NCBI RefSeq assembly: GCF_944324995.1
Contig: NZ_CALUYL010000010.1
Location: forward strand, 1-64,000
DNA: 64,000 nucleotides
Direction of reading: 5' to 3'
DNA from: an uncultured Mailhella sp.
GTDB taxonomy: Bacteria > Desulfobacterota > Desulfovibrionia > Desulfovibrionales > Desulfovibrionaceae
Shown here: positions 57,895 to 64,000 of the stretch, one piece after another
How positions within the stretch are numbered: position 1 is the stretch's first letter
Layout of the letters: every line of letters begins with the position of its first letter
Translations under genes and position numbers: made by a program
Notes under the pieces: generated by a model
Told to the model about the DNA's origin: nothing
Database searches by the model: none
Seen by the model: the letters and a program-made list of their open reading frames with translations, nothing else

Positions 57895-59697
57895 TTAGAG
57901 CGTCCTTTCCGCGCCGGAAATCGTGGAGACTTTCGGCGTGCTGGAGGCACGGGAGCAGCCCGCGCCCCGGGGCTGAACAGGCTCGCGGGGAGCGTAGTCG
58001 GCCTGGGTGGCGTCGCGATGGAAGGACGGATCCTCCGCCTGCACGGGCACGTTGGTCTCGTTCAGCTGCACGATGCGGGGGGTGATGAGAATGAGGCGCT
58101 CCATGCGCTTGCTCTGCTTGGACTTGGCCTTGAACAGGTTGCCCAGCACGGGAATGTGCATGAGCAGGGGAACGCCGCTTTCTCCGGCTTCCTTCTGCTC
58201 GTAGTAGTAGCCGCCGATGAGCAGGCTCTGCCCCGCGTTGACGATGGCCTGCGTGTTGATCTTGGTCTGCTTGATGGGCGGCACGCCCGTGGCGGTTGAA
58301 ACGGTGCTCGTGCTGTTGTCCTGATCGTCCTGCACGCTGACGGCCAGCTTGATGGAGGTTTCGCCGTTTTCCCTGATGATGTGGGGCGTCACGCGCAGCA
58401 CGGTGCCGGCTTCCACCTTGTAGAGATCCACGGCCTGATAGCCCTGCACTTCCACATAATAGGTGGTGGTGTTTTCCAGCGTGGCCTGAATGTTGTCCAC
58501 CGTGAGCACGGAGGGACGGCCGAGCACGCGGGCTTCGTTGTTTTCTTCCAGCGCCTGAATGCGCGCAAGGAAAAAGTCGCTGCCGTGGGTATAGATGGTG
58601 GAGAGCGTCATGCCGGCGCTGTCCACCACGCCGGGCGAAGGCATGCCCGTGCCGCCGGAGGTGTTGCCGGAAATGGTGCCGCCGCCGCTCCAGCCGTTGT
58701 TGTTGTACCCTGCGCCCTGGAAGGAAATGCCGAGGTCGCGCTTGAAGTCGGTGTCGATGTCCACGATGGCGGCGTGGATTTCCACCAGCTCCACGGGTTT
58801 GTCCAGATCCTTGATGACCTGGGCGTAGTAGGGCATGCGGTAGGCGGCGTCGCTCACGAGCACGGCGTTGACGCGCGGATCGGCCATAATGCTGATGCTG
58901 CCGGTGCTGACCGGCGTGGGCGAGGCCGGAGTCTGCGGTTCGGAATTGTCGTCGGCGCCGAGAGCGGCCAGTCCCTTTCCGCCCAGCTTTTCCACGGTGG
59001 CCCGCTCCTGCGTCACCTTGGTGCCGGAAACGGTGGTGCCCATGACCATGGCGCGCAGAATGGAGGCGATGCCGGGCACGGTCACGGTTTTGTCCATGCT
59101 GCTTACGGTCATGTCTTCGGCCCAGGCGTGCTTGAGCGGAAAAACCCGCATGACGATCTGCTCCGTCTGCGAGGCTTCATAGGCGGCTACGGCGCTGCGG
59201 ATCTGATCCAGATAGGACTGCGGACCGGATACGGAAATGACGTCTCCGGCGGCTCCCAGCGAAGGGGGGAGCTGCGGAGAGAATACGGCGGAGTTTCGGA
59301 GCGCGCTGTAGAGCTGCTGCGCCGTACCGGTGCGCGGAGAAATGAAGATGCGTTTTGTTTCCGAGGCGTTGTAGAAATGCAGCGTTTTGCCGAGCGTGTA
59401 CCAGTACACGTCGAAGGCGCTGCGCATGCCGTCGAGAAAGGTGAGGGGCGGAACGTCCTGAAATCTGCCGCTCACCTTGCCCTTGACCGCCGGGGAAACG
59501 GCGGCTGTATAGCCTTCGGCCTGCGCAAAGTTCATGAGTACCGTTCCCAGTTCCTGTCGATCGGCATAATAGGAGAAATTGCGGCGGAAGGGCCCTGCGG
59601 CCGAGGCCTGGGCGCAGAAAACAAGAAGGCACAGGCAGGCGACAAGCGCCAGTCTGAGCGTGCTGGACGGGAAAAGCCGGGAAGCGGAGATCCTCAT
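57895..59697 (-). CDS. sctC: T3SS outer-membrane secretin SctC (YscC)
   Basis: A 600-residue secretin. A signal peptide ends near ASAAG. N0/N1-type domains occupy the first 300 residues (MNFAQAEGYTAAVSPAVKGKVSG, FPLKHAWAEDMT). The secretin domain (about 330-560) has RVLGRPSVLTVDN, GTVLRVTPHII, INTQAIVNAGQSLLIGGYYYE and HIPVLGNLF. The start at 59697 was chosen because AAGG lies 6 bases before it; longer in-frame starts have no family match. The last 40 residues after the secretin domain could bind a pilotin. Confidence 0.95.
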   Translation of the reverse strand: MRISASRLFPSSTLRLALVACLCLLVFCAQASAAGPFRRNFSYYADRQELGTVLMNFAQAEGYTAAVSPAVKGKVSGRFQDVPPLTFLDGMRSAFDVYWYTLGKTLHFYNASETKRIFISPRTGTAQQLYSALRNSAVFSPQLPPSLGAAGDVISVSGPQSYLDQIRSAVAAYEASQTEQIVMRVFPLKHAWAEDMTVSSMDKTVTVPGIASILRAMVMGTTVSGTKVTQERATVEKLGGKGLAALGADDNSEPQTPASPTPVSTGSISIMADPRVNAVLVSDAAYRMPYYAQVIKDLDKPVELVEIHAAIVDIDTDFKRDLGISFQGAGYNNNGWSGGGTISGNTSGGTGMPSPGVVDSAGMTLSTIYTHGSDFFLARIQALEENNEARVLGRPSVLTVDNIQATLENTTTYYVEVQGYQAVDLYKVEAGTVLRVTPHIIRENGETSIKLAVSVQDDQDNSTSTVSTATGVPPIKQTKINTQAIVNAGQSLLIGGYYYEQKEAGESGVPLLMHIPVLGNLFKAKSKQSKRMERLILITPRIVQLNETNVPVQAEDPSFHRDATQADYAPREPVQPRGAGCSRASSTPKVSTISGAERTL

Positions 59698-59699
59698 AG

Positions 59700-60176
59700 T
59701 CATCCTTGGAAGGAATCGGCGGCAGGCCAGGCGCCGAACGAGAAGCTGAACGGAGACGGCCGGACGCCGGCAGAATCGGCGGAACCGGAAATCTGCCGTT
59801 TCCACCAGGCAAGATCGTTGAGAAAATCCCGGACTTCGGCAACGAGCGCAGTTTCGGTCGCTGTGGCGAGGCGGAAGGAGCGGTGGAGCTCAAGCCCGCT
59901 CTCCCCGATGCCGAACACGGAACGGCGTTTTTTCAGGGATCCCGCCGCCAGCGCCGCCAGACGCTGAATCTCGCTCTCGGCCTGAGTGTCGTCTCCGGAA
60001 GGGGCGGCTCCGAGCTTTGCCAGCAGAATGCCGGTCGAGCTGTCCGGCGAGAACAGTTCAAAATCCAGACCGCCTTCCAGCGAAAAACGGAAGACGCCGT
60101 CGCCGTCGGGAGAGGCGTTGTTCCATCCTGCAGCCCGGGTGATGATGTCGACGGTCTGCTGAAGAGACGATGTCAT
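59700..60176 (-). CDS. T3SS chaperone (YscB/CesT-like fold)
   Basis: A 158-residue acidic protein resembling class I T3SS chaperones, with GVFRFSLEGGLDFELFSPDSSTGILLAKLG as the central sheet. Its place directly before sctC matches yscB, whose product with SycN binds the gatekeeper YopN. No gatekeeper gene is in the window. The start at 60176 (MTSSLQQ) was chosen. It is the first gene behind the candidate promoter at 60199. Confidence 0.75.
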   Translation of the reverse strand: MTSSLQQTVDIITRAAGWNNASPDGDGVFRFSLEGGLDFELFSPDSSTGILLAKLGAAPSGDDTQAESEIQRLAALAAGSLKKRRSVFGIGESGLELHRSFRLATATETALVAEVRDFLNDLAWWKRQISGSADSAGVRPSPFSFSFGAWPAADSFQG

Positions 60177-60198
60177 GACGAGCTCCTGAATTTTTTCC

Positions 60199-60228
60199 AC
60201 TTTAGTGACTTTTGCAGAGGTCTGTCAA
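60199..60228 (-). promoter_or_regulatory. Candidate promoter of the T3SS structural operon
   Basis: On the minus strand TTGACA (60223-60228) and TAAAGT (60199-60204) are separated by 18 bases, in the 137-base gap between the translocator and structural genes. The start would lie about 16 bases before the chaperone start codon. Confidence 0.6.
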
Positions 60229-60313
60229 ATGTCCTGTGCGTTGTGCCGGGCGCTTTTTCAGCCTGAAAGGGCCCCTTTGTCCGGAGAGAGAAAACTCCCT
60301 CCGAACGAAGGGA

Positions 60314-61192
60314 TCAGCCAAGAATTTTGGTTCTGGTCTGGTTGATGTTCTGCTGAATGGCGTCCTGCGAGCTGAGGGACTTTTGAATGAGGGCCTTCAG
60401 AGCTTCATCCAGACTTTCCAGATTCTGCTGCTGGGCGCGGATGCGTTCCACGTCGCCTTCCAGTTCCTTGAGCTCGGCGTCGTACATGGTGCTCACGCAC
60501 TGACCGATGCTGCCGAGAATGCTGTTTGCGCCGCCCATGCCGGAGTTGAAGGCCTGCACTCTGGAATTGAGCACCATGTCGGCCTGCTGTCTGGCCAGCG
60601 TGGAGGCGTTGTTTGCCTTGTCCAGCGCTTCGTTCATGGCCTGTTCGCCGACGATGGGCCTGGTGCCGCCGCCCGTGGAGGATTCCATGGAAGAATTGTA
60701 CGTGTTCTTGGCGGTCTGTTCGTTGGCGCTGATGCCCTTGGCCGTCATGGAAACGGAGGCCAGGCCCTGCGCGATGCTCAGCGCGCCGGTCACGACGCCG
60801 GTGACAAGCTGCACTATGGCCTTTTTACGGATGGTATCGGCCTGGTCCTCAATCTTGGAAGCCATTTCCTCCGTCTGCATGGCGCGCATTTCGGCATTCT
60901 GACGGCGCTGTTCCGAGGAGAGCTCGGTAATCAGGGCCAGATAGCTGCTGCCGAAGGAGGGCACGGCCCCCAGAGAGGAAACATTGAGGGTTCCAGTCGG
61001 CTTGGGCAGAAGGTCGCGTATTTCGTCCACGACGTCCATGAAGGAGAGCTTGCCGTTGTCCGAAACGGAGAGGACCAGCGCTTCAAAGTCGCTTTCGGTC
61101 TTGCCGGTGGACTTGATGTAGGACGTCTTCATGTAGTCGTAGAGATACTGATCGAACCCTACGAGATCATTGACACTGTTGATGGTGGCCAT
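60314..61192 (-). CDS. sctB: T3SS translocator, YopD-like (SctB)
   Basis: A 292-residue secreted pore protein. One hydrophobic segment (about 126-148, IVQLVTGVVTGALSIAQGLASV) is flanked by amphipathic and coiled-coil regions, as in YopD and EspB. The C-terminal half is a long helix rich in Gln and Asn. It lies after the YopB-like gene and shares the chaperone gene upstream. It would insert into host membranes with SctE. Confidence 0.85.
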   Translation of the reverse strand: MATINSVNDLVGFDQYLYDYMKTSYIKSTGKTESDFEALVLSVSDNGKLSFMDVVDEIRDLLPKPTGTLNVSSLGAVPSFGSSYLALITELSSEQRRQNAEMRAMQTEEMASKIEDQADTIRKKAIVQLVTGVVTGALSIAQGLASVSMTAKGISANEQTAKNTYNSSMESSTGGGTRPIVGEQAMNEALDKANNASTLARQQADMVLNSRVQAFNSGMGGANSILGSIGQCVSTMYDAELKELEGDVERIRAQQQNLESLDEALKALIQKSLSSQDAIQQNINQTRTKILG

Positions 61193-61220
61193 GGAGAACT
61201 CCTTCTTCGCTCGTTTCCGA

Positions 61221-62243
61221 TCAGGCCATGGCGGGGGAGGCGCCCAGAATGGTGCTCTGCGTTTCCGCGCATTCCCCGACGATTTCCCTGACCTTGGTCA
61301 TGAGGTCGTTGGCCCGCGTCATTTCCGCTTCCACGAGATCCCTGTCCATCTGGATGGCCTCGCGCAGACGTTCCAGAATGGCTTCAAGTTCCTTGCTGTC
61401 CGCCTGACTGCTCGAGATCTTGTAGTCGATGACGGCTCCGGCAATGGTGGCTGCGCCCGTGGCGGTGTTGGTGATGCCGGAGGCGATGTTGGTGATCTTG
61501 GAGGCCAGAGACGTGATCTGTGCGGCCTTCTGCGCGGCCTGACTGCCGACGCTGGCCAGGCTTCCGGCGCTGGAGGCAAAGCCAGCACCGAGGCTGACGC
61601 CTATGGAGACCAGCATGATGGCCATGTTCATGCCGAAGCCGAACCACTGGGCGGCTTCGTCGCTCATGCCCAGTTTTTTGCCGAGTTCCGTGAAGCCGGC
61701 GGCGATGCTGTACTTGCCGTCGGACGCGAGGGATACCACGCTGTCCACGGTGGTGACCAGGCCGACCGCGCCCGCGGCAATGAGCAGCGGGTTGGCCGTC
61801 AGCGCGCCGGCCACGATGCTCGCCACGGAGGCGATGGCTCCCACGATGGCGCCGATGATCTTGAAGGCCTTGAGAAAGCCGTTGAGCACGGATTTCTTCT
61901 TCATTTCTTCCAGACGGTCGGCAATTTCCTGCAGTTCCTTTTCATTGACTTCCGCCTGCTGTTCCGCCTTGAGCTCCAGGCTGGACACGCCGTCGCGGCA
62001 GGCCTGACGGCGCACGTCGTCGCCGAGGGCGTTGATCAGCGTGTCGAGGGAAAGCGGGCTGGAGGAGAGGGGAATCTCGGGCAGGCCGAGTTCGGCAAGA
62101 AGGTTCTGAAGTTCCTCGTTCTTAGGGTCGAGGACAAGGGGGGAGTCGGTGCCGGAAGCTCCGGTGGCTTCGGTTTTCTGGGAATTTACCCCGCCGGTGG
62201 AAGAGAGCGGATTATAGGAGCTGATGGGATTGAAATCGACCAT
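61221..62243 (-). CDS. sctE: T3SS translocator, YopB-like (SctE)
   Basis: A 340-residue secreted pore protein. Two hydrophobic regions are seen at about 128-166 (IIGAIVGAIASVASIVAGAL) and 201-228 (FGFGMNMAIMLVSIGVSLGAG), with coiled coils before and after. This is the YopB/EspD/IpaB layout. It lies 28 bases before sctB and 3 bases after the LcrH-like chaperone. Confidence 0.88.
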   Translation of the reverse strand: MVDFNPISSYNPLSSTGGVNSQKTEATGASGTDSPLVLDPKNEELQNLLAELGLPEIPLSSSPLSLDTLINALGDDVRRQACRDGVSSLELKAEQQAEVNEKELQEIADRLEEMKKKSVLNGFLKAFKIIGAIVGAIASVASIVAGALTANPLLIAAGAVGLVTTVDSVVSLASDGKYSIAAGFTELGKKLGMSDEAAQWFGFGMNMAIMLVSIGVSLGAGFASSAGSLASVGSQAAQKAAQITSLASKITNIASGITNTATGAATIAGAVIDYKISSSQADSKELEAILERLREAIQMDRDLVEAEMTRANDLMTKVREIVGECAETQSTILGASPAMA

Positions 62244-62246
62244 GAT

Positions 62247-62729
62247 TTACTCGCTTGCATTGAGCATGGTGAGCAGCGCGCGGGCCTTCTTGTGGCAATC
62301 CGCGTGTGCGGGATTGTTTTCATCGCCCAGCGTGAGCAGACCCTTGAGGGCGCCCACGGCGTTTTCCCTGTCGCCGAGCTGAATGTAGCATTTGGCGGCA
62401 AAGAGGAAGGGCGTGGGATCGGCCAGCAGACCGGCGGTTCCGGCCATGGCGTAGGCGTCGACGGCTCCCTTCAGATCTCCCTGCGCCTGACGGCAGCCGG
62501 CAAGTCCCATCCAGAAGCGGACTTCCTTGTGCCGGTACAGGCACAGAGCCTGAAACACGGTTCCGGCGTCGGCAAAGTTGCCGGAGGTATAGAGATTGTA
62601 GGCAAGCGCATAGAGAGATTCTATCTGTTCGTCCGTCACGTTGCACACGTCGCCGATGCTGGCGCCCTTGTTCAGAGCACTGATGATGGTGGCGATGTCG
62701 CTGTCGCTGAGGGGAGTGTTGTCGGCCAT
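62247..62729 (-). CDS. Class II T3SS chaperone (LcrH/SycD-like)
   Basis: A 160-residue TPR chaperone that binds both translocators before secretion. Three TPR repeats are visible, with the family segments LYALAYNLYTSGNFADAGTVFQALCLY, RFWMGLAGCRQAQGDLKGAVDAYAMAG and FAAKCYIQLGDRENAVGAL. Position directly before the YopB-like gene is conserved with Yersinia lcrH-yopB-yopD. Confidence 0.93.
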   Translation of the reverse strand: MADNTPLSDSDIATIISALNKGASIGDVCNVTDEQIESLYALAYNLYTSGNFADAGTVFQALCLYRHKEVRFWMGLAGCRQAQGDLKGAVDAYAMAGTAGLLADPTPFLFAAKCYIQLGDRENAVGALKGLLTLGDENNPAHADCHKKARALLTMLNASE

Positions 62730-62792
62730 GGCGTGATCCCTTTTTAGGGTAAGAAGGTTAACTTGAGAAAAAGGCGTCGGAATCGGGGCGGC

Positions 62793-63350
62793 CTACTGAC
62801 CGCGGGCCAGATTGGTCAGGGTCTGGTTCGCGTTGGAAATCTGGGTGTTTGCGCCCTGCAGATAGGAGTTGTACTGCCCGATGAAGTCCTGCAGATACAC
62901 CATGAGGGTCTGCGTCTTGTTGCCCACGGTTTCCTGATAGTTGGTCAGCGATTTCAGCGCGTAGTCCCACTCGTCCTTGCCGAGGATGTAGTCCTTGTCG
63001 TTGTTGGGAAAGCTGAGTCCGCGCTCATTCATGAAATCGACAAGTTCCTGCGACATGGGGTAGCAGTCCTTGCCGGTGGTCTTGGTGCCGCTGATGCTGG
63101 TTTTGCCTACGCCTTCGCCGTTGCTGCCCATCTGCTGACAGTTGCGGGCCTGTTCGATCATTTCGGCGCATTCTTTCTGTTCGTTCTGAATTTCCTCGAT
63201 CTGCTTCATGTAGTCCGTGGCCTGCGCCTTGCAGATTTCGGACTGCGCGAGCTGGAGCTTGGCGAACATCATCTGAACGCTGCCGGTGGGACCGAGGTCG
63301 ATGGCGTCCATGATGGAGGAAAGAGAATTGGTTCCAGATACCTGTGACAT
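62793..63350 (-). CDS. EspA-like T3SS secreted protein, copy 1
   Basis: A 185-residue helical protein, probably the needle tip or filament subunit (SctA). The N-terminal 69 residues and the C-terminal about 60 residues (EWDYALKSLTNYQE, YLQDFIGQYNSYLQGANTQ) are almost identical to copy 2. The middle (about 70-123) is different, Gly- and Thr-rich here. The C-terminal helix with Gln and Asn heptads recalls EspA/SseB filaments. No signal peptide is present, as expected for T3SS substrates. Lack of a clear motif makes the exact class uncertain. Confidence 0.75.
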   Translation of the reverse strand: MSQVSGTNSLSSIMDAIDLGPTGSVQMMFAKLQLAQSEICKAQATDYMKQIEEIQNEQKECAEMIEQARNCQQMGSNGEGVGKTSISGTKTTGKDCYPMSQELVDFMNERGLSFPNNDKDYILGKDEWDYALKSLTNYQETVGNKTQTLMVYLQDFIGQYNSYLQGANTQISNANQTLTNLARGQ

Positions 63351-63390
63351 GATATCTTCCTGTTGTTCTCAAAAGTTGTGAGCGGATCAG
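62793..63390 (-). repeat. Tandem repeat unit 1 (EspA-like gene with leader)
   Basis: The unit covers copy 1 and its 40-base leader (TTGTTCTCAAAAGTTGTGAG and flanks). It matches unit 2 at both ends of the gene and in the leader, with an unrelated central segment. Confidence 0.8.
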
Positions 63391-63425
63391 GCCGCGTCTG
63401 AAGCCGGATGCGGAAGCGAAGCGGC

Positions 63426-63959
63426 CTACTGCCCCCGGGCCAGGCTGGTGAGGGTCTGGTTGGCGTTGGAAATCTGGGTGTTCGCACCCTGCAAGTAGGA
63501 GTTGTACTGTCCGATGAAGTCCTGCAGATAGACCATGAGCGTCTGCGTCTTGTTGCCTATCTGCTCCTGATAGTTGGTCAGCGACTTCAGGTTGTAGTCC
63601 CATTCGTCGGGGTTGTGGGCCAGATCGTTGCCGGTGGTGTCGTAGCTCAGATTATGCTTCTTGAAGTAGTCCGCCATTTCCTGGGGCATCATGGACGCCT
63701 TTTTGTCCCAGGGGCAGTTGCCCTTTCCGGTTTTGGCGTCGTTCTGGAGCTTCCTGGCCTGTTCGATCATTTCGGCGCATTCTTTCTGTTCGTTCTGGAT
63801 GTCTTCGATCTGCTTCATGTAGTCCGTGGCCTGCGCCTTGCAGATTTCGGACTGCGCAAGCTGAAGCTTGGCGAACATCATCTGAACGCTGCCGGTGGGG
63901 CCGAGATCGATGGCGTCCATGATGGAGGAAAGAGAATTGGTTCCAGATACCTGTGACAT
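63426..63959 (-). CDS. EspA-like T3SS secreted protein, copy 2
   Basis: A 177-residue paralogue of the preceding gene. Residues 1-69 differ at one position (Asp53 instead of Glu53), and the C-terminal about 55 residues differ at few positions. The centre (KLQNDAKTGKGNCPWDKKA onward to HNPDEW) is unrelated and 8 residues shorter. The 40 bases before both start codons are also nearly identical, so leader and gene were duplicated as a unit. The repeat reaches the window edge. Confidence 0.75.
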   Translation of the reverse strand: MSQVSGTNSLSSIMDAIDLGPTGSVQMMFAKLQLAQSEICKAQATDYMKQIEDIQNEQKECAEMIEQARKLQNDAKTGKGNCPWDKKASMMPQEMADYFKKHNLSYDTTGNDLAHNPDEWDYNLKSLTNYQEQIGNKTQTLMVYLQDFIGQYNSYLQGANTQISNANQTLTSLARGQ

Positions 63960-63999
63960 GATGCCTTCCTGTTGTTCTCAAAAGTTGTGAGCCGATCAG
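63426..63999 (-). repeat. Tandem repeat unit 2 (EspA-like gene with leader)
   Basis: The second unit, with leader differing from unit 1 at a few bases (ATGATGCC in place of ATGATATC; GCCGATCAG in place of GCGGATCAG). It ends at the window edge, so more units may follow. Confidence 0.8.
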
Positions 64000-64000
64000 A

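Noticed and set aside
1..64000. CRISPR arrays, insertion sequences, prophage or integrase genes.
   Set aside because: No regularly spaced direct repeats, transposase or phage genes were found. Both tRNAs are intact and no duplicated tRNA end or integrase lies beside them.

Overview
This window comes from a GC-rich sulfate- or sulfite-reducing deltaproteobacterium of the family Desulfovibrionaceae. The genus cannot be fixed from sequence alone; Desulfovibrio, Bilophila, Mailhella or a relative are possible. The evidence is a class III multihaem cytochrome c3, the end of a membrane formate dehydrogenase gamma subunit, a selenocysteine-containing HesB/IscA-like protein, feoAB, and a type III secretion system (T3SS). 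The T3SS suggests a host-associated lifestyle.

Bases 1-44900 are mostly housekeeping genes in short operons on both strands, separated by strong intrinsic terminators. In order: formate dehydrogenase fragment; tRNA-Leu(CAG); a lone DppD-type ABC ATPase; feoAB; Mrp/NBP35 ATPase; a thiamine operon thiS-thiG-thiH-thiF-thiE behind a TPP riboswitch with an intrinsic terminator as switch; an NhaC-family antiporter and lpxI; an aconitase; ppiD; cytochrome c3; an acidic coiled-coil protein; a zinc-ribbon protein; yggT; a DUF465 protein; lysA; a MATE exporter with a DUF2156 protein; gltX; cysS; a BepA-like M48 protease with hslV; a HAD phosphatase; a CntK/DapF-like racemase; a tandem pair of HesB-like proteins, one with Sec and one with Cys; an EF-hand protein with metC; a GNAT acetyltransferase; two tandem trigger factors; mltB; a VOC protein; ilvE; ssb; tRNA-Glu(CTC); and an SGNH hydrolase.

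From about 46.1 kb to the right edge there is a near-complete T3SS locus on the minus strand. Read in transcription order it runs: two tandem EspA-like secreted proteins, LcrH/SycD chaperone, YopB-like and YopD-like translocators, a YscB-like chaperone, then sctC, sctD, YscE-like, sctF, YscG-like, sctI, sctJ, sctK, sctL, sctN, sctO, sctP, sctQ, sctR. It ends with an STAS anti-anti-sigma protein, an RsbW-like kinase, an IagB-like lytic transglycosylase and an anchored protein of unknown role. The order is almost the Yersinia ysc alphabet. The export-gate genes sctS, sctT, sctU and sctV are not in the window.

The observations most worth following are: the Sec/Cys HesB pair; the tandem EspA-like genes with near-identical ends but unrelated centres; a cytochrome c3 with five haem motifs instead of four; a histidine-racemase-like DapF homologue standing alone; partner-switching regulators built into the T3SS operon; and several structured, unexplained leaders and spacers.
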